From Candidatus Nomurabacteria bacterium (GTDB lineage Bacteria > Patescibacteriota > Saccharimonadia > Saccharimonadales > UBA7683), in contig JACKGR010000001.1 in the NCBI GenBank assembly GCA_020631895.1, forward strand, positions 117,415 through 181,414: a DNA stretch of 64,000 bases, read 5' to 3'. Within the stretch, counting starts at the first letter, position 1. Every line of letters begins with the position of its first letter. The translations under genes were made by a program, and so were the position numbers. Under the pieces are notes generated by a model that was not told where the DNA came from, searched no databases, and saw nothing but the letters and a program-made list of their open reading frames with translations. Shown here piece by piece: positions 32,976-40,151 of this stretch.

Positions 32976-33689
32976 ATGGGAGTTTACAGCAACACACAAA
33001 TAAAACAAGCTATTTTGGATGGTCATATAATCTGCGAGCCATTTAATGAAAAACACGTATCTCATGCCAGTCTTGATGTTACCCTCGGTTACTACTTTTA
33101 TCGTACTGGCCAGAGTGAACGGGGATATGTTTATAACCCATTTAATGAGTCTGATGTCAGAAAATACTTTGGCAAGCTAGAGCAAGCAATTCCTCATCAG
33201 GATTGGTGTGCCAATAACAGAGTTGCTCCGCTTGACGGTATACCACTCGAGCATCCTGTTATTCCGCTACGCCCAGGAGAGAGAATATTAGCCCATACAC
33301 ACGAATTTTTTGGAATATTGCCACCAGGTGCATACGAGGTTAAATCTAGATCAAGTTGGGGAAGAAACGGTATTGCAGTCTGTTTTGATGCAGGCTGGGT
33401 TGATCCAGGATACATTAATAGACTCACCCTTGAGATTTATAACTTAAACGAGCATGAGACTGTCCTTCTTCCAGTTGGGGAGAGAATTGCGCAAGCAATA
33501 TTTTTAGAGACTGGTGACGTAGAAGGCAGCTACGGTGAAGGAAGGGACCAAAACTTTAGCGGAAAATATCAACAAGGTACCAATCTAAATGACATTATTA
33601 AAAACTGGACTCCAGAGCAGATGCTACCTAGAGCATATAAAGATAATCGTTCACTCCCCGAGGCGATAGAAGGTTTAAAAGCAAGATGA
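32976..33689 (+). CDS. dcd: dCTP deaminase family protein
   Basis: A 237-aa trimeric dUTPase-fold enzyme converting dCTP to dUTP (or dUMP in bifunctional forms). Motifs VKSRSSWGRNG, FDAGWVDPGYINRLTLEIYN with the catalytic Glu, and PVGERIAQAIF. Longer than E. coli Dcd (193 aa) through an N-terminal addition. ATG 32976 follows GGAGGGG; an earlier in-frame start at 32952 was rejected. It overlaps the thymidylate kinase-ThyX gene by 4 nt, giving a compact dTTP pathway. Confidence 0.88.
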   Translation: MGVYSNTQIKQAILDGHIICEPFNEKHVSHASLDVTLGYYFYRTGQSERGYVYNPFNESDVRKYFGKLEQAIPHQDWCANNRVAPLDGIPLEHPVIPLRPGERILAHTHEFFGILPPGAYEVKSRSSWGRNGIAVCFDAGWVDPGYINRLTLEIYNLNEHETVLLPVGERIAQAIFLETGDVEGSYGEGRDQNFSGKYQQGTNLNDIIKNWTPEQMLPRAYKDNRSLPEAIEGLKAR

Positions 33690-36040
33690 AGTCTAGAGGG
33701 CTATTAATAACACTAGAGGGATCAGACGGCTCGGGTAAAGGGACCCAATTTAATCTACTTATAAATAAGCTCAGAGACGAGGGCTATGATGTTGCCTCCT
33801 ATGACTTTCCAAGATATGAGGCTGAATCCTCATACTTTGTAAAACAATATCTAAACTCCAAATATGGTGACTCAGATAAACTCGGTCCGTATACACCTTC
33901 GCTTTTTTACGCACTAGATAGATTTGACGCCTCAACAAAAATTAAAGCCGATTTACAAGCTAACAAAATTGTCATTTGTAACAGATATGTCGGATCAAAC
34001 ATGGCTTACCAAGCGACAAAACTTGATAGTGATGAGGAGAGAGGCGTCTTCTTCTCTTGGATTGAGCAACTTGAGTTTGGGATGCTTGATATCCCTAAGC
34101 CAGATTTAAATTTAGTACTTATTGTGCCAGCTGGATTATCTGAAGATTTAATAAACAAAAGAGAACTTAAATTATCACCTGATAATAAGCGTGATATTCC
34201 TAAATCAAATCCAGATCATCTTGAGAAGGCCGTACACTGCTACAATCTACTTGCCGAACGTGATGACACCTATATCAGAATTGATTGTACTAGCAACCAG
34301 ACTCTGATGCCTATTAACGCTGTTCATGACATTATTTGGCGTCAAATCAAAGGACGAGTTAACTCTATAGGTAAACACTCAGCTGTCGAGAGTAACAAAA
34401 GTGCAGCCGATTATAACTTTGTTAACCCTTATGTTAGAAAGAACCAGAATGGGTCGTACAGTGTTACGAGCGCAGGAAGACAATGGTTAAAATCTGCCGT
34501 TACCAATATCGATAAGTCTGTATATCTAACAAAAAATAAGTTGGAGAGTTTGACTGCAGCTGCAGCAATGGCAAGACTCAGCAGAAGAGGCGATGATCTT
34601 AGAGTAACAATCCTAGATGAGTTTGCTAAGCAAATTGATTCTGATGCAAACGAGAGAGGAGACGAGGAGCTACTTAGGAGAGTAATTACAGCTTATGGTG
34701 ATGACTCTGTCCAACAACTTGTTGGTCAGCATATTGTTGTAGAAGGAGCTAGCAACTTGCTTACCAAAAAACTTCAATGGGGACGACTGGCTGCGTATTT
34801 AGAGCAATCAACTAGATATATTTTCTATGATCAGAAGGATGAACACGGAGAATATAAGTTCTATACACCTAAAAATTTTGATAAAGAAACATCTGCCCAT
34901 TATCAATCAGAAATGAATCGTATGTTTTTAAGCTACTCAAAAATAGTAAGTAGACTAACAAAATATATTCGCGAAAATTCATCAGAACCAGAATCCACCA
35001 GAAATGGTGCTTGGCGATCCGCCACCAAAGCTCAAGCTTGCGATGTAGCCAGGAATTTGCTGCCAGTTGCAACTAAGTCTACTGTAGGAATTTACGCAAG
35101 CGGACAAGCGATTGAAAGTCTTATTATGCACCTTGCTAGCGAAGATTTAGTAGAGTGTCGTGAAACTGGCGAGGCAATCTTATCTGAGGCCAGAAAAGTA
35201 ATTCCTACATTTTTAGAACGAGCCGACAAACCTGATCGTGGAGGAGCCTGGGTTGCTCAAAAAGTTCAAACAAGAAGAAATCTAGAGAGTATAATCTCAG
35301 CAAAGTCGCTTCAACCAATCAAAGGATCGTCAGACGATCCGGTCAGGCTAGATTCATACTGGCCAAAAAATGAACTTGATATCCTTCCTCATGCACTTTA
35401 TGAACACAGCACTTTGAGCTTAAATGAATTGAAAGACGAAATTGCCAATTGGAGCTATCAAGAGAAGCGGGATGCACTAAAGTCCTATATTGGCGAACGT
35501 CTAAATCGACGCCATAAACCAGGACGCGCTTTTGAGATTGCAAACTATAGTTTTGACCTAATCTGTGATTATGGAATCTTTAGAGACCTTCAAAGACATC
35601 GAATGGTAAACGCGCTTGAATGGCAAAAGCTTACTCCACATTATGGCTACAAAATTCCTAAACTAATATCTAAAATAGGTCTAGAGGATGAGTATGACGA
35701 ATGTTTTGACAGGTCAATGAAGCTGTATTGTTATCTTGAAGACAGGGGATATAAGCAAGAGTCTCAGTATGCAACCTTACTTGGTCACAAAATGCGGTGG
35801 AAGCTTAACATTAATGCCCGAGAGGCTTATCATTTTATCGAACTAAGAACCTCGCCCCAAGGCCATCCGGCCTACAGGAAATTGGTTAAACAAATGTACG
35901 ACAAGATAAAGTCAGTCCATCCTCTAATTGCAGACGGAATGATCTTTATAAACAAAGATGAGGATCCAGAATTAACTAGACTGGCAGCCGAACGTGCAAC
36001 CGAACTTAAGCTAAGCAGGCTGAACCAAAATTCAGGATAA
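33686..36040 (+). CDS. Thymidylate kinase fused to two ThyX-like domains
   Basis: A 784-aa fusion. Residues 1-215: thymidylate kinase (P-loop EGSDGSGKGT 11-20, DRF 78-80, NRYVGSNMAYQ 99-109). About 290-530 and 555-775: two flavin-dependent thymidylate synthase-like domains. In the first, KLQWGRLAAYLEQSTRY (362-378) keeps the EQSTR half of the ThyX signature but lacks the leading RHR; in the second, DLQRHRMVNALEW (634-646) keeps RHR (637-639) but lacks the trailing Ser/Arg. Both keep later elements (ARNLLP 455-460; REAYHFIELR 712-721). The protein would make dTMP and phosphorylate it to dTDP. Adjacent dcd supplies dUMP precursor. Confidence 0.88.
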   Translation: MKSRGLLITLEGSDGSGKGTQFNLLINKLRDEGYDVASYDFPRYEAESSYFVKQYLNSKYGDSDKLGPYTPSLFYALDRFDASTKIKADLQANKIVICNRYVGSNMAYQATKLDSDEERGVFFSWIEQLEFGMLDIPKPDLNLVLIVPAGLSEDLINKRELKLSPDNKRDIPKSNPDHLEKAVHCYNLLAERDDTYIRIDCTSNQTLMPINAVHDIIWRQIKGRVNSIGKHSAVESNKSAADYNFVNPYVRKNQNGSYSVTSAGRQWLKSAVTNIDKSVYLTKNKLESLTAAAAMARLSRRGDDLRVTILDEFAKQIDSDANERGDEELLRRVITAYGDDSVQQLVGQHIVVEGASNLLTKKLQWGRLAAYLEQSTRYIFYDQKDEHGEYKFYTPKNFDKETSAHYQSEMNRMFLSYSKIVSRLTKYIRENSSEPESTRNGAWRSATKAQACDVARNLLPVATKSTVGIYASGQAIESLIMHLASEDLVECRETGEAILSEARKVIPTFLERADKPDRGGAWVAQKVQTRRNLESIISAKSLQPIKGSSDDPVRLDSYWPKNELDILPHALYEHSTLSLNELKDEIANWSYQEKRDALKSYIGERLNRRHKPGRAFEIANYSFDLICDYGIFRDLQRHRMVNALEWQKLTPHYGYKIPKLISKIGLEDEYDECFDRSMKLYCYLEDRGYKQESQYATLLGHKMRWKLNINAREAYHFIELRTSPQGHPAYRKLVKQMYDKIKSVHPLIADGMIFINKDEDPELTRLAAERATELKLSRLNQNSG

Positions 36041-36075
36041 GAATAACTTAAAAAAGATTAAATTGTATCTGTTGT

Positions 36076-36780
36076 TCAACTCAACTCAGTAAGACGTCTG
36101 TCCTTTTTATTGGCAGTTATATATTTTGATAATCCGTTTAATACAACATCCGACTCTGTGTTTTGACCAGGATTTATTAGTTCTGCAGAATAGGTAGCAG
36201 AGATATTAACTTTTTGGCCTGATTTATCATATAAATCGACGCCACTAAAGCATTCTTCTGATAATCTATCTAGCAGCGCATTTAAACGATTTTCTGGTGT
36301 TAAAGTCTCATCTGATTTAAGATCCTCGTTTGATTTAGGGTTAGGAATTAATGGAGCAAGTAAAACAAACTCATCTCCACCAGTTCTATATGCCTCTCCA
36401 ATGTAACTTAGTTCGTCGGTCTGCCTTGTACAACTACTAAGGCATTGAGCAAATTGATTCATTATCTCATCAGCATTTTCATGTCCAACCTGTTCATTTA
36501 AAAGCTTAAAATTATCCAGATCTACCATAATTACTGCAAAAGGCAGGTTTGACTCCGAAAGTTCCTCGTATCGTCTTTGCATTGCACGCCTATTTGGTAA
36601 TCCTGTTGAAGGATCAACAGATGCCAAAGCGGCCTCAGAGGCAAGTTCTGGTGATATCTTCTGAGCAATAAATTGCCGGGCGCAGGATGTATGTTTTATT
36701 AAAAAACCACCCAACTGACCAGCAATACGCCGTATTCTAGAGTTATTTTCAACAGTAGAATCTGATAATTCGTGATTCAT
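36076..36780 (-). CDS. GGDEF-domain protein (putative diguanylate cyclase)
   Basis: A 234-aa cytoplasmic protein with a helical N-terminus and a GGDEF domain: DPSTGLPNRRAM, VDLDNFKLLNEQVGH and an intact RTGGDEF active site. No clear RxxD inhibitory site, no sensor domain, no membrane segment. ATG 36780 was chosen because TACAAT (complement of 36788-36793, extended TGC) ends 7 nt before it; a longer form to 36816 would start upstream of the promoter. No EAL or PilZ gene is seen nearby. Confidence 0.85.
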   Translation of the reverse strand: MNHELSDSTVENNSRIRRIAGQLGGFLIKHTSCARQFIAQKISPELASEAALASVDPSTGLPNRRAMQRRYEELSESNLPFAVIMVDLDNFKLLNEQVGHENADEIMNQFAQCLSSCTRQTDELSYIGEAYRTGGDEFVLLAPLIPNPKSNEDLKSDETLTPENRLNALLDRLSEECFSGVDLYDKSGQKVNISATYSAELINPGQNTESDVVLNGLSKYITANKKDRRLTELS

Positions 36781-36914
36781 ACAACATATTGTAGCATATA
36801 TCGACGCTTTTTGCAACCTTAATCATTACTAACAGTAATTTACTAAAAATAATACTTCAATCATCAAAAAGGTAAAATTCTGGATGCATTTTAGATCTTG
36901 CTCAAGTTAGATTT

Positions 36915-37086
36915 AGCTGGAGGTGATGGCCTAGTGGCCGGGTGAATACAGGAGCGACTTATGGTTGCGCTTCTACCGTATGCGATTGGGATGTTTGCCC
37001 AAATATTTGCTAGCTTTCAGTCATCCCCTGGGTATGTTAACCCATTGAAATCCTGAAACCTATCACCCGGCCTCTGCTACTCAGCT
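36915..37086. ncRNA. Cloverleaf-like structured RNA candidate
   Basis: A closing helix AGCTG/CAGCT (36915-36919, 37082-37086) and a perfect 10-bp helix GGCCGGGTGA/TCACCCGGCC (36936-36945, 37063-37072) enclose three arms: ATAC-GGAGCG/CGCTTC-GTAT (36945-36981), TTGGG/CCCAA (36986-37002) and TTTCAG-TGGGT/ACCCA-CTGAAA (37015-37058). It has no protein coding. As the helices are near-symmetric, the strand is undecided: minus would put it after the winged-helix gene and before the GGDEF gene. I match it to no RNA family I know. Confidence 0.4.
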
Positions 37087-37361
37087 CAACGACGCACGGC
37101 GTAGATACGTGAACAAACCGACGGAAATCCGCGGAGATCACCGACTTCGAGATCACGCACCCCGTGGTAAGTGAGCTTGCGTTCGTCGACGAGCTTCCAG
37201 AGGGCGCTCTTGAGCACTCGAATTGCAACTCCATCCAATCCGAGAATCTCTCGAATTTCGAAGAGATTTTGCCCTTCGACTCTTCCGCCGTGATTAGTGA
37301 TGCGTTCGAGAACGAGCCCCTTGATCGCTTCTGATCGAGAAACTTTTGCTGCATCGGGCAT
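37086..37361 (-). CDS. Small winged-helix-like protein, probably acquired
   Basis: A 91-aa basic protein. Residues about 10-65 (SEAIKGLVLERITNHGG, FEIREILGLDGVAIRVLKS) read as a helix-turn-helix/winged-helix fold. AGCTGGAGG precedes the ATG with good spacing. Codon choice is unlike neighbours (many CTC, GTC, CGC codons, clearly higher G+C), suggesting transfer. The perfect palindrome at 37392-37405 sits just upstream, compatible with self-regulation. No close family recognised. Confidence 0.65.
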   Translation of the reverse strand: MPDAAKVSRSEAIKGLVLERITNHGGRVEGQNLFEIREILGLDGVAIRVLKSALWKLVDERKLTYHGVRDLEVGDLRGFPSVCSRIYAVRR

Positions 37362-37391
37362 TTCAACCTCCAGCTAGAAAGGTAGACCATA

Positions 37392-37405
37392 CTCAAACGT
37401 TTGAG
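37392..37405. promoter_or_regulatory. 14-bp perfect palindrome, operator candidate
   Basis: CTCAAACGTTTGAG, 31 bp upstream of the winged-helix gene start on its 5' side. Its size and symmetry suit binding by a dimeric DNA-binding protein such as that gene's product. Confidence 0.45.
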
Positions 37406-37470
37406 CAGTGGGGGAAGATGCGCTATTGCTCCTTCCGGATAATATTTATTTTTATGTAAAAACTATCCGC

Positions 37471-37506
37471 AAAAAACAAAAAGCTTAACCGTTTAGATCA
37501 AGCTTT
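37471..37506 (-). terminator. Minus-strand terminator in the leader of the winged-helix gene
   Basis: On the minus strand AAAGCTT (37506-37500), 13-nt loop, AAGCTTT (37486-37480), then a U-rich tail (37479-37471). TAGATC at 37530-37525 can pair with GATCTA in the loop (37499-37494), which would enclose the first stem strand and exclude the terminator, so an antiterminator alternative exists. Confidence 0.6.
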
Positions 37507-37533
37507 GTTACGACTAAAAGGCAAGATCTACGA

Positions 37534-37608
37534 TTAGCTAATCACGAGAATGAGACCGCGTGTGCGGGCTGATAATGTAACATAACTAATGGTAGATTGT
37601 GCTGCCAT
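37534..37608 (-). CDS. Putative leader peptide, 24 aa
   Basis: A 24-codon minus-strand frame starting 4 nt after the predicted transcription start and ending 28 nt before the terminator hairpin. Its last codons read Gly-Leu-Ile-Leu-Val-Ile-Ser, a run of five branched-chain residues, as in leader peptides that sense branched-chain aminoacyl-tRNA or drug-stalled ribosomes. This is a candidate by architecture only. Confidence 0.4.
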   Translation of the reverse strand: MAAQSTISYVTLSARTRGLILVIS

Positions 37609-37618
37609 GATGATAGAG

Positions 37619-37646
37619 ATTATACACCATAAAACTTTCATGTCAA
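37619..37646 (-). promoter_or_regulatory. Strong minus-strand promoter, divergent from rplJ
   Basis: On the minus strand TTGACA (complement of 37641-37646), 16-bp spacer, TATAAT (complement of 37619-37624). It points at the 24-aa leader peptide and the winged-helix gene, and lies back-to-back with the rplJ promoter. Confidence 0.75.
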
Positions 37647-37664
37647 TTATAACGAGCTCAACCG

Positions 37665-37693
37665 TTGACAACACATGTTTTCTGGGGTAGAAT
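37665..37693 (+). promoter_or_regulatory. Promoter of rplJ-rplL
   Basis: TTGACA (37665-37670), 17-bp spacer, TAGAAT (37688-37693). Start near 37700, giving a leader of about 178 nt. Confidence 0.8.
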
Positions 37694-37782
37694 TATTTAG
37701 ATCATTACCAGAGACAGCGAGCATCGATTATATCAATAAGACTCGCCGAGGATATGAAACAAACATTTGTTTTTATCTGATA

Positions 37783-37819
37783 AGTCTTTGGCAATGCGAG
37801 AACCAAAGACTATTTTTTT
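37783..37819 (+). terminator. Terminator inside the rplJ leader (attenuator)
   Basis: AGTCTTTGG (37783-37791), CAATGCGAGAA loop, CCAAAGACT (37803-37811), seven Ts. It lies within the leader 59 nt before the rplJ start, so it should be conditional; L10-based control of the rplJL leader is known in other bacteria. Confidence 0.75.
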
Positions 37820-37877
37820 GGCCTCGACACATTAACAATCTGGTCGAAAAACTAACTATTAAACGAGGTGAAATACT

Positions 37878-38402
37878 ATGGCGATAACTCGCGATAAAAA
37901 ACAATCACTCGTAGGAGAGCTATCCGACATTCTGGCTTCAGCCAAAATGACTGTCTACGCCCACTACGATGGACTCACCGTATCTGATATGCAAATACTT
38001 CGTCGTGCAGCACGCGAGCAAGCAATAACAATCAAAGTTGTTAAAAACCGGCTTGTCAGAGTGGCAATATCTCAAAATGACAAACTAAAGTCAGTTGATA
38101 CAGCCGCCCTTACAGGACAATTGCTATACGCCTCAAGCGCTGAGGACGAGGTTGCGCCTCCACAAGTTTTAGCAAAATTTGCAAAAAGCAATCCAAACCT
38201 AAAAATTGCTGGTGCTATTTCAGAAAATGGTGAACTACTAAGTGTTGACGAGGTAAAAACCCTTGCATCACTACCAAGCAAGAACGAGCTTGTCGCTCAG
38301 GTTCTTGCAATGCTTACATCTCCAATCAACGATGTTATGAGTGGTCTATCAGGCAACCTACATGCATTACTTGACGGCGTTGAAGCGAAAGCAACTAACT
38401 AA
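37878..38402 (+). CDS. rplJ: 50S ribosomal protein L10
   Basis: L10 (174 aa) anchors L7/L12 dimers. MAITRDKKQSLVGELSDIL, VYAHYDGLTVSDMQILRR and KVVKNRLVRVA are diagnostic, with a helical C-terminus that binds L12. GAGGTGA precedes the ATG. Confidence 0.96.
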   Translation: MAITRDKKQSLVGELSDILASAKMTVYAHYDGLTVSDMQILRRAAREQAITIKVVKNRLVRVAISQNDKLKSVDTAALTGQLLYASSAEDEVAPPQVLAKFAKSNPNLKIAGAISENGELLSVDEVKTLASLPSKNELVAQVLAMLTSPINDVMSGLSGNLHALLDGVEAKATN

Positions 38403-38425
38403 TAACCTAAAACAAGGAGAATCAC

Positions 38426-38809
38426 ATGGCTGATCTAAAAAAACTTGCTGAAGACCTAACTAAACTTACAGTAATTGAAGTAAACGAACTAAAAACTATA
38501 CTAAAAGATGAGTACGGTATCGAACCTGCAGCAGCTGCTGTAGCAGTAGCCGGCCCTGCAGCTGGTGGCGACGCTAGTGAAGGCGCAGGTGACGAGAAGA
38601 GCGAATTCGATGTTGTTCTTAAAGATGCTGGAGCTCAAAAAGTTGCAGTTATCAAAGCTGTAAAAGAAATCACTGGTCTAGGACTTGGTGAAGCAAAAGC
38701 AATCGTTGACGGTGCTCCAAAGGCCGTTAAAGAAAAAGCTAACAAAGAAGAAGCAGAAGCTGCTAAAAAACTTCTAGAAGAAGCTGGCGCAACAGTAGAG
38801 CTTGCGTAA
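38426..38809 (+). CDS. rplL: 50S ribosomal protein L7/L12
   Basis: L7/L12 (127 aa), flexible stalk that recruits GTPase factors. N-terminal dimer domain, Ala/Gly-rich hinge, then EKSEFDVVLKDAGAQKVAVI and LGLGEAKAIVDGAPKAVKE. AAGGAGA ribosome binding site. Ends in a strong terminator. Confidence 0.98.
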   Translation: MADLKKLAEDLTKLTVIEVNELKTILKDEYGIEPAAAAVAVAGPAAGGDASEGAGDEKSEFDVVLKDAGAQKVAVIKAVKEITGLGLGEAKAIVDGAPKAVKEKANKEEAEAAKKLLEEAGATVELA

Positions 38810-38840
38810 ATAAATTCAATCTAATCAGAGAGAATTTACA

Positions 38841-38872
38841 AAAAACCACTCAATTTATAGAGTGGTTTTTTG
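38841..38872. terminator. Terminator of rplJ-rplL
   Basis: AAAAACCACTC (38841-38851), 8-nt loop, GAGTGGTTTTT (38860-38870), T run. Confidence 0.9.
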
Positions 38873-39014
38873 TTTACTGCTTAATAGTTTATTGAACATA
38901 CATCTATGTTGCATTTGTCTCAACATTTTGCTGTGGATAACTTGTTTGACTACTCTGGAGCATCATGATACTGTAACAGAGATAGAATGCGAGTAAATAA
39001 AAAGGGGTTATCAA

Positions 39015-39524
39015 ATGTCAGAATTACCAGAAAAACAAGTAAAACGCCTAAAGGCGTTATTGAGTGAAGCTGAAACAAATTTAGCTGCGGCTAGAGAACT
39101 ATTAACCAGTCTTGTTGGCGACGATCCACTTTTAGACCAAAGCCAGCGCGATGAGGCAGTAGGAAAAGTAATTGAAGGTGTATTTGACGGTCAAACAATG
39201 CTTGGCCCGGATGGTAAGAGCTACCCTGTCCCAGCAAACTACGCAAGTAAATCTAAACTAGTTCAGGGTGATATTCTAAAACTTACTATAGCTGATGACG
39301 GATCATTCATTTACAAACAGATAGGTCCGGTACCACGCAAGCAAGTTATTGGCACACTACTCCAACACGATGGTGGCTACTTTGTTGATGTTGCCGGTAA
39401 AGAATACCGAATCCTACTAGCAAGCGTCACATACTTTAAAGGACACATCGGCGACCAAGTTAGCGTAGTTTTGCCAGAGGACGACACTGACGTTGAATGG
39501 GCAGCCCTAGAAGCCGCACTTTAG
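39015..39524 (+). CDS. Unknown conserved-looking protein, coiled coil plus beta domain
   Basis: A 169-aa soluble protein. Residues 1-55 form a probable coiled coil (QVKRLKALLSEAETNLAAAR), then a compact domain with FDGQTMLGPDGKSYPVPANY and KSKLVQGDILKLTI. I have the impression of similar CPR proteins but cannot name a function. AAGGGG ribosome binding site. It has its own promoter region after the rplL terminator. Confidence 0.8.
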   Translation: MSELPEKQVKRLKALLSEAETNLAAARELLTSLVGDDPLLDQSQRDEAVGKVIEGVFDGQTMLGPDGKSYPVPANYASKSKLVQGDILKLTIADDGSFIYKQIGPVPRKQVIGTLLQHDGGYFVDVAGKEYRILLASVTYFKGHIGDQVSVVLPEDDTDVEWAALEAAL

Positions 39525-39551
39525 ATCTTATTATTCTGATAAGATTAATAT

Positions 39552-40136
39552 ATGGCTAAGCTATATTTTAAGTATGGAGCAATGAATTGTGGCAAAACTA
39601 CAGCTTTACTACAAGCTGCCTTCAACTATAAGGAGAAGGGGATGAGGACCTTGGTTATTAAACCAACAACTGACTCCAAGGGAGGTAAGCATGTTGTCTC
39701 GCGAATTGGAGCTGGCCTAAAAGTGGATCATATATCTGATACTAACGAGGATCTATTTGAATATATAAATAGATCCTCAAATTTATCGTGTGTGTTAGTA
39801 GATGAAGCTCAATTTTTAACGACTAAACAAGTAGATCAGCTATTCAATGTCGCTGCTCAACTTAATATCCCCGTGATATGCTACGGTCTCAGAACAGATT
39901 TTAAGACTTCGGCATTTCCAGGTTCATCTAGATTACTTCAGATAGCACATAATCTTGAAGAACTTAAAACTATCTGCCGTTGTGGTAAAAAAGCCGTTCT
40001 AAATGCCAGAAAAGTCGACAATGAGTTTACGTCCAGTGGAGGACAAGTCGCTATAGACGGTGAAGATTCTGTTAGCTATGAGTCACTCTGTGGTTCTTGC
40101 TATATAAAACTAGTCGGTTCAGTATCAGCCGAGTGA
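39552..40136 (+). CDS. tdk: Thymidine kinase (type II)
   Basis: A 194-aa enzyme phosphorylating thymidine for salvage. P-loop GAMNCGKTT (9-17), VDEAQF (about 98-103), lid PVICYGLRTDF, and a zinc ribbon with CRC and CGSC, so this protein does keep zinc ligands. Extended -10 TGATAAGAT ends 6 nt before the ATG, so it is leaderless. It complements the dcd and ThyX genes upstream. Confidence 0.95.
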   Translation: MAKLYFKYGAMNCGKTTALLQAAFNYKEKGMRTLVIKPTTDSKGGKHVVSRIGAGLKVDHISDTNEDLFEYINRSSNLSCVLVDEAQFLTTKQVDQLFNVAAQLNIPVICYGLRTDFKTSAFPGSSRLLQIAHNLEELKTICRCGKKAVLNARKVDNEFTSSGGQVAIDGEDSVSYESLCGSCYIKLVGSVSAE

Positions 40137-40151
40137 TATACTAGTAGTACT

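Noticed and set aside
37037..37396. 119-aa minus-strand frame overlapping the winged-helix gene
   Set aside because: Out-of-frame shadow running through the structured RNA region and the palindrome; the 91-aa frame has the better ribosome binding site and codon pattern.
37675..37887. 70-aa frame in the rplJ leader
   Set aside because: Starts inside the promoter, runs through the attenuator hairpin and into rplJ; no ribosome binding site.
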